Of a stretch of DNA of 64,000 nt, positions 1 to 9,148 are shown in pieces; position 1 is the first letter of the stretch; each line of letters opens with the position of its first letter. The translations under genes were made by a program, and so were the position numbers. The notes beneath the pieces are model-generated. The model was not told the origin of the DNA and searched no databases. It saw only the letters and a list, made by a program, of their open reading frames with translations. The stretch is from an uncultured Chloroflexota bacterium. GTDB taxonomy: Bacteria > Chloroflexota > Dehalococcoidia > Lucifugimonadales > CAJXCD01. The stretch is from NCBI GenBank assembly GCA_913051545.1, contig CAJXCD010000002.1:62001-126000 (forward strand), written 5' to 3'.

Positions 1-413
1 CCACCTGATTTTACTGCTCTGGTTAGAGGTCCGTCTATCCATTCGGTACTATCTCCTTGCAATAGGTAACGTCCAACTAGATCACTAGCCGTGAGATCTT
101 CGTGGCAGGCAATAGTTACTAGAGGTAGATTTTGCCCACTGTTTTTGGACGATTTATTACGTGATAAAGAAGACTTTTGTGAGGAGTGTTTTTTAACTTT
201 AGTGAGAGGTTTACCCAGCTTGTAAGACATGTATTCGACGAATCTTGTTTTACCCACGCCGGTAGGACCCTTAAAAAGGATAGGTATTTTTTGCTCATAT
301 GCTGCTTGAAAAAGCTCTACTTCATCCCCTATAGGTAAATAAAATGGTTCTTCAGAGAGAAAGTATTCTTCTACGATGTAACTTTGGTACAGTGTTTGAG
401 TTGTTGTGTTCAT
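1..413 (-). CDS. MoxR/CbbQ/NorQ-type AAA+ ATPase, N-terminal part (runs off the window edge)
   Basis: The frame is open from an ATG at 413 to the window edge, giving about 137 residues of the N-terminus. Residues around 49-56 read GPTGVGKT, a Walker A loop, preceded by PILFK as in CbbQ/NirQ/NorQ/GpvN ATPases. The segment LPLVTIACHEDLTASDLVGRYLLQG further on matches the conserved 'H-x-D-x-T-x-x-DLxGR' region of that family. Members are chaperone-like ATPases that, with a VWA-domain partner, insert cofactors or activate oxidases or Rubisco. The partner would lie downstream, outside the window. The start overlaps the coaE stop by one base (TAATG), so the two genes are probably co-transcribed and translationally coupled. 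About 20 residues rich in Lys and Ser (KKHSSQKSSLSRNKSSK) form an insertion before the DLT motif. The exact target is unknown. Confidence 0.8.
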   Translation of the reverse strand, partial: MNTTTQTLYQSYIVEEYFLSEEPFYLPIGDEVELFQAAYEQKIPILFKGPTGVGKTRFVEYMSYKLGKPLTKVKKHSSQKSSLSRNKSSKNSGQNLPLVTIACHEDLTASDLVGRYLLQGDSTEWIDGPLTRAVKSG

Positions 414-1045
414 TAAACATCTTCTCGTTTATTTTTAAGTGCAATATGTTGATTCCATATCTGTGAAACGGTGTGTTCTAAGTCATTTAGATTCCCACTA
501 TTGTCTATTATTACGTCAGCATACTTTTTTCGTTCGCTTTGACTGGTCTGTGCTCTAATTGTTTCGTTTATCATCTCCATAGATATATTGTTCCGCTTTC
601 TTAGTCTTTCCACAACCATTTCCGGAGGTGAGTCTGTTACCCAAATCTCATTTATGAGCGATGTCCAGGCTTCGTCTCGTATAATCGCTTCCACTAGCAA
701 AGGAATCTCTATGACTAAAACTTCAGTTCCTCCTTTGGAATGCTGTTGTATTAGGTTTGTAATTAGCTTCTGTACTTCCGGGTGGACTAATGAATTTAGT
801 TTATTCAGAGCTAATCCGTCACTAAACACAATCTCTCGAAGTTTAGAACGGTCAATATCTCCGTTCGATCTAAGTATTTGATGTCCAAATTCGGATACTA
901 TTTTGCTCCATGTTTGAGTCCCGTATATGTATGTCTGGTGGGCAAGTTCATCTGCATAGACCAACGGAGCCCCAAATCCCGAGAGGATTTTTGAGACTTC
1001 AGTTTTTCCGGTACCTATTCCACCCGTCAGTCCGATTACGAGCAT
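413..1045 (-). CDS. coaE: Dephospho-CoA kinase
   Basis: This 210-residue protein is the last enzyme of coenzyme A synthesis, phosphorylating the 3' hydroxyl of dephospho-CoA with ATP in the cytoplasm. The N-terminus MLVIGLTGGIGTGKTEV carries the P-loop at residues 8-15. The family hallmark VYADELAHQ (usually DAD-x-x-H) follows, as do the lid segment with LRKRNNIS and the typical C-terminal IIDNSGNL. Length matches the family (about 200 residues). It is transcribed leftward and its stop overlaps the start of the downstream AAA ATPase by one base. selA diverges on the other side, leaving about 180 bp for two promoters. Confidence 0.95.
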   Translation of the reverse strand: MLVIGLTGGIGTGKTEVSKILSGFGAPLVYADELAHQTYIYGTQTWSKIVSEFGHQILRSNGDIDRSKLREIVFSDGLALNKLNSLVHPEVQKLITNLIQQHSKGGTEVLVIEIPLLVEAIIRDEAWTSLINEIWVTDSPPEMVVERLRKRNNISMEMINETIRAQTSQSERKKYADVIIDNSGNLNDLEHTVSQIWNQHIALKNKREDV

Positions 1046-1227
1046 TCAGACCACTTAAATACAGATTCACGCTATTTTAGCATAAGATCATTCTCAAGTT
1101 GTAAGATATCATTACAGGGTTATTTTTCTTACACCCTCGTGCGAATTAACCTGATTTTAGAGTGTTGGTAGTTATTGGGTACACCCTCTGGGTTATAATA
1201 CCGGGGAAAGATTTGGAGGCCAAAGAT

Positions 1228-2601
1228 ATGGCGGCCGAGTTCCGAAAATTACCCAGCGTAGATAGTATCCTGTCGGATGAGAGGATAAAGGATCTTAGTG
1301 ATAAATACTCTCGCCTAGTAGTAGTTTCGGTTGTTAGAACTCAACTCGATTATGCAAGGAAATTATTAAAGGAGGGTGGTCACTTACTTGAAGTCGAAGA
1401 GCTTGTGACATCAGTTTTAGATAGTGTAAATCAACATTGGTTTCCATCACCTATCCAAGTTATTAATGCTACCGGCGTTATTTTACATACCAATCTTGGG
1501 CGCGCTCCTTTGTCTATTGAGGCGTTGGATTCCATCCGTCAGTCAAGTATGGGTTACAGTGACTTGGAATTCGATACCGGTACCGGACGTAGAGGTTCAC
1601 GACACTCCTACGCAGCAAGAATTTTGTCCCATCTAACTGGTTCCGAGTCCGCTATCGTAGTAAACAACAATGCATCTGCAATTATGTTAGGACTAGTAGC
1701 TATAGCATCTGGGTCAGAAGTTATTGTCTCTCGCGGGGAGTCTCTTGAAATAGGTGGTGGGTTCCGCATTCCGGACGTTTTAAAACAAAGTGGTGCTACT
1801 CTGATAGAGGTTGGAACTACAAACCGCACTTACGTTAACGATTATGAGGATGCCGTATCTGATCGCACTGGGGCGATTTTGTCTGTGCACTCCAGTAACT
1901 TTAAAGTTACTGGATTCACGCATTCACCATCTCTATTAGAATTGGTAAACCTTGGTCGTAAACATAACATTCCCGTTCTTCATGACCTGGGAAGTGGTTC
2001 ATTGATTGACACTTCGTTATTCGGCTTAGCTCATGAGCCAATGCCTCAGGAGAGTATTGCCGCGGGAGCGTCACTATCCTTCTTTTCCGGGGACAAGTTA
2101 CTAGGTGGTCCACAAGCGGGAATTATAGTAGGGGGTGAAGAGTATGTGTCGAAAGTTGCTAATCATCCTATAGCTAGAGCTGTTAGGATAGACAAACTTA
2201 GTTTATCAGCCCTTACTGCCACGCTCCTTGCGTATTTGAGAGACGATGTTATCTCAGTAGTTCCTGTGTGGGCAATGATTTCTGAAAAAGTTGATGCAAT
2301 TGGTGATAGGGCAAGAAATTGGAATCGGATCTTGGGAAATAAATATGAGGTTGTTGAAGGTTATTCAACTGTAGGAGGAGGGAGTCTGCCTGATCAACAG
2401 CTTCCTACTTGGTTGCTATCCATAGACCCAAGTCCTGACGGGTCAGATTCTTTAAGTGCCGCTTTGAGGAATGCTTATAAACCTGTTATATCTAGAATTG
2501 AAAACGATCGAATATTGCTAGACCCTCGTACAGTTTTGCATGACCAAGATGACGATCTGCTAGATGTAATAAAATCGGTGTTGCTAAGAACACAGTCCTA
2601 A
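1228..2601 (+). CDS. selA: L-seryl-tRNA(Sec) selenium transferase
   Basis: SelA is a PLP enzyme that converts seryl-tRNA(Sec) to selenocysteinyl-tRNA(Sec) using selenophosphate. The N-terminus has the family's LPSVD motif, then VINATGVILHTNLGRAPLS, the VVNNNASA loop and the PLP-lysine region SFFSGDKLLGGPQAG. An open frame extends up to a GTG at 1162, but that start has no Shine-Dalgarno. The ATG at 1228 has GGAGG at 1215-1219, 8 nt upstream, and gives 457 residues, the normal family length, so I chose it. selB, selC and selD are not in the window. Its presence implies a working UGA-selenocysteine code, which fits the OsmC gene with an in-frame TGA at 13429-13431. Confidence 0.95.
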   Translation: MAAEFRKLPSVDSILSDERIKDLSDKYSRLVVVSVVRTQLDYARKLLKEGGHLLEVEELVTSVLDSVNQHWFPSPIQVINATGVILHTNLGRAPLSIEALDSIRQSSMGYSDLEFDTGTGRRGSRHSYAARILSHLTGSESAIVVNNNASAIMLGLVAIASGSEVIVSRGESLEIGGGFRIPDVLKQSGATLIEVGTTNRTYVNDYEDAVSDRTGAILSVHSSNFKVTGFTHSPSLLELVNLGRKHNIPVLHDLGSGSLIDTSLFGLAHEPMPQESIAAGASLSFFSGDKLLGGPQAGIIVGGEEYVSKVANHPIARAVRIDKLSLSALTATLLAYLRDDVISVVPVWAMISEKVDAIGDRARNWNRILGNKYEVVEGYSTVGGGSLPDQQLPTWLLSIDPSPDGSDSLSAALRNAYKPVISRIENDRILLDPRTVLHDQDDDLLDVIKSVLLRTQS

Positions 2602-2652
2602 ATGTTCAGAGGGGAATGGATAACCGGGATTTTCCCGTCGGGTTCATAAACG

Positions 2653-4011
2653 GTGTCAAGTGTGACGTTATTTGATTATCAAGCAGATATAAGTATGGGT
2701 AGTGACGGTCCTTTAGCATCCCGTATGAGGCCCACGTCATTTGATGAATTAATTGGTCAAGAGCATATTGTGGGGCCAGGTCGTGTGCTGAGGAAAAGCA
2801 TAGAGTCTGACAAACTTCCTTCAATGATTCTATGGGGCCCCCCCGGTACTGGCAAAACGACTTTGGCACATCTGATATCTAATATTACACGTAGCCATTA
2901 TGCTTCGATTAGTGCTGTTGGGTCAGGTGTTGCTGATTTGCGCAAGGTTGTCGAAGACGCAAAAGAAAGACTGGGCATGCATGGTAAACGTACTATTTTA
3001 TTTATTGATGAAATACATCGTTTTAATAAATCTCAGCAGGATGTAGTGTTGCCACATGTTGAGAGTGGGGTAGTTACTTTGATTGGTGCTACCACAGAGA
3101 ATCCATCATTTGAGGTTATATCACCTCTTCTTTCGAGGTCTCGAGTATACACTCTAAAATCCTTAACAGACCTTCAGATAGAGGAGATACTGCGGAGAGC
3201 ACTTACTGACGTCAAGCGAGGGGTAGGTTCGCTTTCTGCTAGATTAGATCCGGATGCACTAAGTACTATTGTTACACTTTCAGGGGGTGACGCAAGAGTT
3301 GCATTGAATTCTTTAGAATTAGCGGTTCACGCAACTGATATAACTAAAGAAGGTGTTCGGCATGTTACCTCAGAGGTTGTAGAAGATGCAATTCAGAGAC
3401 AATCACTTTTATATGATAAGGCAGGGGATAAGCATTACGACACTATATCGGCATACATCAAATCCGTAAGGGGATCGGATCCAGATGCTGCTATATATTG
3501 GCTGGCACGTATGATAGAGGCAGGTGAAGATCCAATTTTCATTTCACGCAGGTTGGTAATATTAGCTGCCGAAGACATAGGTTTAGCCGATCCGCAAGCG
3601 TTAACAATTGCAGTGGCAGCACAGCAAGCAGTTCATTTCATAGGTATGCCAGAGGGACGAATCCCATTAGCTGAGGCTACTATATACCTTGCTTCAGCTC
3701 CAAAAAGTAACTCAGCTTACAAAGCTGTAGATAAAGCTTTAGATGAAGTGAGACGTACGGGAAGTCAACCAGTGCCTATGCATTTGAGAAATGCAGTAAC
3801 CAGCCTGATGAAAGATTCTGGGTATGGAGCAGGATATAAATATGCACACAAATATAAAGATCATTTTACTCCGATGGAGAATTTGCCTGAAAAATTGAGA
3901 GGCTCTAAGTATTATGAACCGTCAAATTCCGGTTACGAGCGTTCAATATTGGACAGGTTGAAAAAGTGGTGGGGCAAAAGGCGGGAACAAAAAGCATCGG
4001 AAGATTCTTAA
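2653..4011 (+). CDS. rarA: Replication-associated recombination protein A (RarA/MgsA) AAA+ ATPase
   Basis: This 452-residue clamp-loader-like AAA+ ATPase acts at stalled replication forks. It has the family's RMRPTSFDELIGQEHIVGPG opening, Walker A GPPGTGKT near residue 59, Walker B LFIDEIHRFNKSQQD, sensor 1 GATTENPSFE, and the C-terminal tetramerisation region (AIYWLARMIEAGEDP, RRLVILAAEDIGLADP). It follows selA by about 50 bp on the same strand. The start is a GTG at 2653; an ATG at 2695 (MGSDGPLASRMRPT) is an alternative. Its TAA stop overlaps the opposing MFS gene's stop by 4 nt, so the two genes converge end to end with no room for a terminator. Confidence 0.93.
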   Translation: MSSVTLFDYQADISMGSDGPLASRMRPTSFDELIGQEHIVGPGRVLRKSIESDKLPSMILWGPPGTGKTTLAHLISNITRSHYASISAVGSGVADLRKVVEDAKERLGMHGKRTILFIDEIHRFNKSQQDVVLPHVESGVVTLIGATTENPSFEVISPLLSRSRVYTLKSLTDLQIEEILRRALTDVKRGVGSLSARLDPDALSTIVTLSGGDARVALNSLELAVHATDITKEGVRHVTSEVVEDAIQRQSLLYDKAGDKHYDTISAYIKSVRGSDPDAAIYWLARMIEAGEDPIFISRRLVILAAEDIGLADPQALTIAVAAQQAVHFIGMPEGRIPLAEATIYLASAPKSNSAYKAVDKALDEVRRTGSQPVPMHLRNAVTSLMKDSGYGAGYKYAHKYKDHFTPMENLPEKLRGSKYYEPSNSGYERSILDRLKKWWGKRREQKASEDS

Positions 4012-5237
4012 TTTTCTGAGTCATATATTAATTCATTGGATGTTGATCCCAATATATTCCGGCTTACTCCAATAAGGGACGTTAACATCAATATGCCAGA
4101 TCCTGCTATGGCTATTTGGACTCCAATCAAACCGCTAATAGTTCCCATGTAAAAACTTGATAATTTATTGATGCTCCATGCGAATGCCTGAAAGCTGCCT
4201 ACGCGTCCCCTCATATGGCCTGGCACGGAAGTTTGAATTAATGTTGCCATGCACATTTCCCCAACTGATCCGAAACAATAGGCGGCAAAAATTATTACTA
4301 GCGATAAAGTTAAGGATTCAGATATTGAAAGGGCGATGATTAATATACTGAATCCAGCAGATCCCACTATCGTAATGATTTCCTTCCATTTGATATCGCT
4401 GAAAATTGATATAACAAAACTACCTATGAAAAATCCTGCAAAGCTCGCAGATTGTAGATAACCCAGTCCTGACACACCTGAGTTAAGGATGTCTCTTGCC
4501 AATACCGGTAGCATAGAAACATGGGCCCATCCAAACGCTTCGGACGCCAGGGCTAAAATAATCAGGTTTCGAATCTTGTTTGTCGAAAAAATGTAGACGG
4601 CGCCCTGTTTAAATGTTTTATACGGTGATGTTAGATTCCTTGAGTTATTTTCCGTAGGTAGGCTGGGTATAGCAGTGATATTTAGTAAGAACATTACAGA
4701 AATAATTTCAACAGATATAATAAATATGTATGCCCAACCTATTCCAAATGAATTTACTATTAAAGCCATAATAAGTGGAGCTGAAATGCCGGCGATGCCC
4801 AAGCCTACAAAGTTAGCAGCGTTTGCTGATAAGACCCTCTTTTCTCCTACGATATCTACGACAAATGCCATATGCGCGGGTGCCCGCATGGCGTCGGATA
4901 TACCGAAAAGTAGGGAAGTTGCCAGTATTTGCCATAATTGTACGTCTCCCATAAAAATAGTTTGTGTTAGCAATATCAACGCTGCGGCTCGGAATATGCC
5001 AGAAAATACGATTATTGAACGTCTAGGCAGGAGGTCTGCAAGGACGCCACCTATGGCTACAGTTGATATCATTCCCACTCCGCCCATCCCCATGGTTGCC
5101 CCAACCCAGAATGGGGAATCAGTTATATCAAGAGTTAACCACCCCTGCACTGTAATAAATACGATGTCTCCTAATGATGCGAGTGTTATAGCAATCCATA
5201 GCAGTCTGAAACGGTAATTTTCGAATAGTAAAGTCAA
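4008..5237 (-). CDS. Major facilitator superfamily transporter (EntS/MFS_3-like exporter)
   Basis: This 409-residue inner-membrane protein has about 12 hydrophobic segments. The N-terminus FENYRFRLLWIAITLASLGD is typical of the MFS_3 group, which includes the enterobactin exporter EntS. The loop after helix 2 reads GGVLADLLPRRSII, the MFS motif A region, and the later helices carry MRGRVGSFQAFAWS as in this subgroup. The substrate cannot be told from sequence. The gene lies downstream of tdh/ltaE on the same strand but is separated from tdh by about 150 bp holding a strong inverted repeat (5279-5306), so it may be a separate unit. Confidence 0.85.
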   Translation of the reverse strand: MTLLFENYRFRLLWIAITLASLGDIVFITVQGWLTLDITDSPFWVGATMGMGGVGMISTVAIGGVLADLLPRRSIIVFSGIFRAAALILLTQTIFMGDVQLWQILATSLLFGISDAMRAPAHMAFVVDIVGEKRVLSANAANFVGLGIAGISAPLIMALIVNSFGIGWAYIFIISVEIISVMFLLNITAIPSLPTENNSRNLTSPYKTFKQGAVYIFSTNKIRNLIILALASEAFGWAHVSMLPVLARDILNSGVSGLGYLQSASFAGFFIGSFVISIFSDIKWKEIITIVGSAGFSILIIALSISESLTLSLVIIFAAYCFGSVGEMCMATLIQTSVPGHMRGRVGSFQAFAWSINKLSSFYMGTISGLIGVQIAIAGSGILMLTSLIGVSRNILGSTSNELIYDSEN

Positions 5238-5278
5238 ATTGAAATGCCTGAAGTTTTTCGATTAAAAGATATATATCA

Positions 5279-5306
5279 AATTGTATTATCTATTGATAAT
5301 ACAATT
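5279..5306. repeat. Perfect 12-bp inverted repeat with 4-nt loop between tdh and the MFS gene
   Basis: The arms AATTGTATTATC (5279-5290) and GATAATACAATT (5295-5306) are exactly complementary around the loop TATT. The hairpin lies about 85 bp after the tdh stop and 42 bp before the MFS start, both on the minus strand. It could be an AT-rich terminator for ltaE-tdh or an operator for the MFS gene. There is no clean U-tract after it on the minus strand (TTTGATATATATC follows), which argues a little against a classic intrinsic terminator. Confidence 0.7.
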
Positions 5307-5389
5307 AATAGGAGACTGAAGTAAGATTTTCGAAGGGATATTGAGATTATATTAATTCAATGATGATTAAGAGATAAATCGATCTCTTC

Positions 5390-6457
5390 TTAGGGACCTG
5401 AATCGATAGATTGATGTGCGGTTGGTCTGAGTAATATTTTCGCTGCGTTTCCTTCTTTCAGCATATTTATAGCGTCTTCGATTTGTTCTAGGCTCATCGA
5501 GGCGCTTATGAGAGGTTGAAGGTCGACGGCTCTAGTTTCCAGTAAATTCCTAGTCATATACCATGTTTCAAAGATGCGACGACCATATTTGCCAACGATG
5601 TTAAGGTTTTTAAATATTATATCGTTGGATATATCGATTTCGATTGGAGAAGTTGGGATGCCGAAAAGAGTCACATGGCCCCCATTCTTAGCGCTTCCCA
5701 GTGCTGTTTTGACCGCATTTTGTGCGCCTGTCATTTCAAACACAATGTCTAATCCAAGGTTGTCGGTCATCTCTGATACCCACTGAGTGGTGTCCATAGT
5801 GTTAGTTTTTGGGTTGAAAACGTTATCGGCACCCATTTCTTTAGCAAGCGTAAGTCGGTATTGGTTTATATCAGATGCCAGGATCCTAGCCGCGCCAGAC
5901 GCTTTAGTTATTCCGATCGTGAACAAACCTACTGGTCCACAGCCTAATACCAATATATTCTTCCCCGTGAGGTCTATCTCTGAAGTAGCGAAAACAGCGT
6001 TTCCGAATGGTTCCTGAAGAGCAGCAATTTCTGGCGCCAGTTTTATGCGGTCGTTTTGCCAGATTACTTTTTCCGGTACAGAAATATAGTCTGCAAATGC
6101 TCCGTCACGGTCTACGCCTAAAACATCAGTATTTGGGCATAGATGTGCTTGATTAGTTCTGCATTGGTGGCAGGTGCCACAAGTCACGTGGCTTTCAGCT
6201 GATACGTAGTCTCCTATTGAAACATTTGTGACAGATTTTCCTGTTTCTACCACAGTGCCCGCAAACTCATGACCGATAGTCAGTGGTGGGTTTAGACGTT
6301 CCGAACTCCATTCATCCCAGTCCCAGATATGTAAGTCTGTTCCACATATGCTAGCAGCTTCAACTGCTATTAGAACTTCATTGTCATTTATATTAGGTAT
6401 GGGAACGTCTTCGACTTTAAGACCTTTTTCTTTTCCTGTTTTTCGTACAGCTAACAT
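5390..6457 (-). CDS. tdh: L-threonine 3-dehydrogenase (zinc-dependent MDR family)
   Basis: This 355-residue medium-chain dehydrogenase oxidises L-threonine to 2-amino-3-oxobutyrate with NAD+. Catalytic zinc ligands are visible in SICGTDLHIW (Cys near 38) and the GHEFAG motif (His near 63). Structural-zinc cysteines lie in CGTCHQCRTNQAHLC near residues 97-111. The nucleotide-binding fold shows LVLGCGPVGLFTIG. The D-L-H-I-W-x-W-D-x-W segment is characteristic of Tdh rather than of other sorbitol or alcohol dehydrogenases. It lies just downstream of threonine aldolase on the same strand, so both branches of threonine-to-glycine breakdown sit together. A Kbl partner is not in the window. A related polyol dehydrogenase activity cannot be excluded. 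Confidence 0.85.
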   Translation of the reverse strand: MLAVRKTGKEKGLKVEDVPIPNINDNEVLIAVEAASICGTDLHIWDWDEWSSERLNPPLTIGHEFAGTVVETGKSVTNVSIGDYVSAESHVTCGTCHQCRTNQAHLCPNTDVLGVDRDGAFADYISVPEKVIWQNDRIKLAPEIAALQEPFGNAVFATSEIDLTGKNILVLGCGPVGLFTIGITKASGAARILASDINQYRLTLAKEMGADNVFNPKTNTMDTTQWVSEMTDNLGLDIVFEMTGAQNAVKTALGSAKNGGHVTLFGIPTSPIEIDISNDIIFKNLNIVGKYGRRIFETWYMTRNLLETRAVDLQPLISASMSLEQIEDAINMLKEGNAAKILLRPTAHQSIDSGP

Positions 6458-6500
6458 ATATAAATCTGATCATCTCACATAAAATCTGGGGAACTTAATT

Positions 6501-7529
6501 TTAGCTAACCGCCTCAGATTTTATAACATCTATGGCGTAATCAACATCTTCTGAGGTTATTCCGTAGTGAGTGGTAAGACGCCAGGTCCCTCCTGGTCTT
6601 GCGTTGATCAGTACACCACGGTTATTGATTTGATTAATTAGGTCGTAAGGTGCTTCGGGAGGCTCTGCGAAGACGAGATTTGTTTTTACAGATTCGGGGT
6701 CGATAGAAAATCCAGGAATTGAATTAAGACCTTTTGCTAGTCTTTTGGCATTTGCATGGTCATCTGATAATCGTTCAATCATAGTGTTCAATGCGACTAT
6801 ACCTGCAGCTGCAATTATTCCCGCTTGCCTCATTCCCGCCCCCAAAGTTTTACGCCACTCCCTGGCCTTTGCAATGGTCGTCTTGTCCCCGCAAACTATC
6901 GATCCGACAGGGGCGCTTAGACCTTTAGATAGGCAAAATGTTACTGTGTCGGCATCTTTAACCAATTCTGAAGCGGGCGTTTCCAGACAAACAGCCGCAT
7001 TAAATAATCTAGCTCCATCAACATGAACTCGTAAACCATTAGATTTAGCAATCTTACTTAGGTCACTCATGTAACTAGGTGTAATTGGTATACCGCCACA
7101 GGCATTTTGAGTATTTTCTATGGCGACCATAGCGGTAGGGGACCAGTGTATGTTTCCAAATCGTACTGCGTTTTCGACTTGGTTAAGATCAAGGGTTCCA
7201 ATATTGGTATTTGGAATGGGATGAAATGCGACTCCGCCTAGAGTAGAAGCGCCTCCTCCTTCAGCATTATAAATATGTGTTTGCTCGCCTAAGATAATTT
7301 CTTGTCCACGTTCACACTGGGCTAATATGGAAACGAAATTACCCATCGTTCCACTGGTAACCAGTAGTCCAGCCTCCTTGCCTAGCATTTCAGATGCCAT
7401 GTTTTCTAGGGCATTAACTGTAGGATCCTCACCATATACGTCATCACCCAATTCTGCAGTTGCTATGGCTTGTCTCATTTCCTCAGAGGGCTGCGTGACT
7501 GTGTCGCTACGTAGATCCACTATTCGCAT
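6501..7529 (-). CDS. ltaE: Low-specificity L-threonine aldolase
   Basis: This 342-residue fold-type I PLP enzyme cleaves L-threonine or L-allo-threonine to glycine and acetaldehyde. The N-terminus VDLRSDTVTQPSEEMRQA is the family signature. GDDVYGEDPTVNALE, HVDGARLFNAAV (cofactor-binding Asp) and CLSKGLSAPVGSIVCG (PLP lysine) follow in the expected order. The length is standard. It is upstream of tdh by about 43 bp and probably in the same operon. fumC diverges from it across about 130 bp. Confidence 0.93.
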   Translation of the reverse strand: MRIVDLRSDTVTQPSEEMRQAIATAELGDDVYGEDPTVNALENMASEMLGKEAGLLVTSGTMGNFVSILAQCERGQEIILGEQTHIYNAEGGGASTLGGVAFHPIPNTNIGTLDLNQVENAVRFGNIHWSPTAMVAIENTQNACGGIPITPSYMSDLSKIAKSNGLRVHVDGARLFNAAVCLETPASELVKDADTVTFCLSKGLSAPVGSIVCGDKTTIAKAREWRKTLGAGMRQAGIIAAAGIVALNTMIERLSDDHANAKRLAKGLNSIPGFSIDPESVKTNLVFAEPPEAPYDLINQINNRGVLINARPGGTWRLTTHYGITSEDVDYAIDVIKSEAVS

Positions 7530-7660
7530 TATTGACCGCCTTTATTATTGCCTAGTCATTGTCTAATTTTAGCAACAAGGCTTGTTAAATTCTATGGTGG
7601 TTTGTAAATAGCATGACTGTCGTGTAAATTTAGGACATCCATATAGTTTAAGGAATATTG

Positions 7661-9067
7661 ATGTCTACTAACGATAAAGTAAGAATAGAAAAAGATTCTA
7701 TGGGAAAGCTTGAGGTTCCTTCAGGCTCGTATTACGGAGCTCAAACTCAAAGGGCAGCCTTGAATTTCCAGATAAGTAGTTTGAGATTTCCTAGATCATT
7801 TATTCGTGCAATAGGTGCTATAAAACTTTGTGCGTCACAGGTAAATTTGGATCTGGGTCTTCTAGATAGCAAGTTGTCAATTGCGATTATGGGTGCATCT
7901 CAGGAAGTGATGGACGGAGATCATGACTCCCAGTTCGTTTTAGACATATTTCAAACCGGTTCAGGCACTTCTACAAATATGAATGCCAACGAAGTCATAG
8001 CTAATCTGGCAATAGAAAAATTGGGAGGTGTTGTAGGCTCCAGAGAACCTGTACATCCCAATGACCATGTGAATATGGGACAGTCTTCTAATGATGTCAT
8101 TCCAACTGCTATACATATCGCGGCTTTGGATTCGATAAAAAATCGGTTAATTCCAGCTCTTACGTCTCTGAATTCGCAACTTAAAGAAAAATCAGATGAG
8201 TTTATGCCGGTTGTCAAAACTGGGCGAACTCATTTACAAGATGCTACTCCGGTAAGGCTTGGACAGGAATTTTTAGGTTATGTAGGTCAAATTGAGCGCT
8301 CTATATCACGAATTGAAATAGCTTGCGGTGAACTTTCTGAAGTTGCGCTAGGGGGAACCGCTGTAGGCACAGGTGTAAACACTCACGTAAATTTTTCTAC
8401 TATGGTGTGTGAGAAACTATCTGAAATCCTTAAACTTGATATTAATCAGACATCCAATCATTTTCAGGCTCAAAGCAGTCTTGATTCAATCGTTTTGGTA
8501 AGTGGATCTTTGAAAACAATTGCGGTTAGTTTAATGAAAATATCTAATGACATCAGATGGCTTGGGTCTGGCCCCAGGGCTGGCATTGGTGAAATAGATG
8601 TGCCAGCTGTTCAGCCTGGGAGTTCTATTATGCCAGGAAAAGTTAACCCGGTAATTCCGGAGTCGGTATGTCAGGTAGCAGCTCAGGTGATTGGAAATGA
8701 TACGACTATAACTATTGCAGGTCAGTCCGGAAACTTTGAAATTAATGTAATGATGCCTGTGGCCGCTCACAATTTATTGGAATCGATAGATATCATGGCT
8801 TCAGCTTCACAGAATTTGGCTGGAAAATGTATTGCTGGTCTGGAGGCGACAACTAAGGGTCCAGAGATGGTTGAAAAAGGCCTTGCCATAGTTACTACCC
8901 TGGTACCGCATATAGGATATGATGCATCGGCGTTGATTGCTAAGGAAGCTGGGGAAACAGGGGAGTCTGTTCGTGAGGTTGCGATACGCAGAACGGATCT
9001 ATCTGAGCAGGAATTAGATTCTATTCTAGATCCCGCTTCAATGACACAGCCGTTGACTAATGAATGA
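7661..9067 (+). CDS. fumC: Class II fumarate hydratase
   Basis: This 468-residue TCA-cycle enzyme interconverts fumarate and malate. The opening RIEKDSMGKLEVPSGSYYGAQTQRA, the GSGTSTNMNANEVIAN block, the TGRTHLQDATP block (catalytic His) and the signature GSSIMPGKVNP are all present. These match FumC better than aspartase. A TTG three bases earlier (7658) is in frame, but the ATG at 7661 has AAGGA at 7650-7654, 6 nt upstream, so I chose it. It diverges from ltaE. I see no other TCA gene beside it. Confidence 0.93.
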   Translation: MSTNDKVRIEKDSMGKLEVPSGSYYGAQTQRAALNFQISSLRFPRSFIRAIGAIKLCASQVNLDLGLLDSKLSIAIMGASQEVMDGDHDSQFVLDIFQTGSGTSTNMNANEVIANLAIEKLGGVVGSREPVHPNDHVNMGQSSNDVIPTAIHIAALDSIKNRLIPALTSLNSQLKEKSDEFMPVVKTGRTHLQDATPVRLGQEFLGYVGQIERSISRIEIACGELSEVALGGTAVGTGVNTHVNFSTMVCEKLSEILKLDINQTSNHFQAQSSLDSIVLVSGSLKTIAVSLMKISNDIRWLGSGPRAGIGEIDVPAVQPGSSIMPGKVNPVIPESVCQVAAQVIGNDTTITIAGQSGNFEINVMMPVAAHNLLESIDIMASASQNLAGKCIAGLEATTKGPEMVEKGLAIVTTLVPHIGYDASALIAKEAGETGESVREVAIRRTDLSEQELDSILDPASMTQPLTNE

Positions 9068-9148
9068 CGTTAGTCACGTAACCAAATAACGCTCCTCCAG
9101 TCAGTTTTCTGATCACCTATTTACCTCCGGTATTCCCATTAATTACCC

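Noticed and set aside
2625-2637. CGGGA-TTT-TCCCG hairpin after selA as a terminator
   Set aside because: Only five pairs and no T-tract; it lies just before rarA, which is probably co-transcribed with selA.
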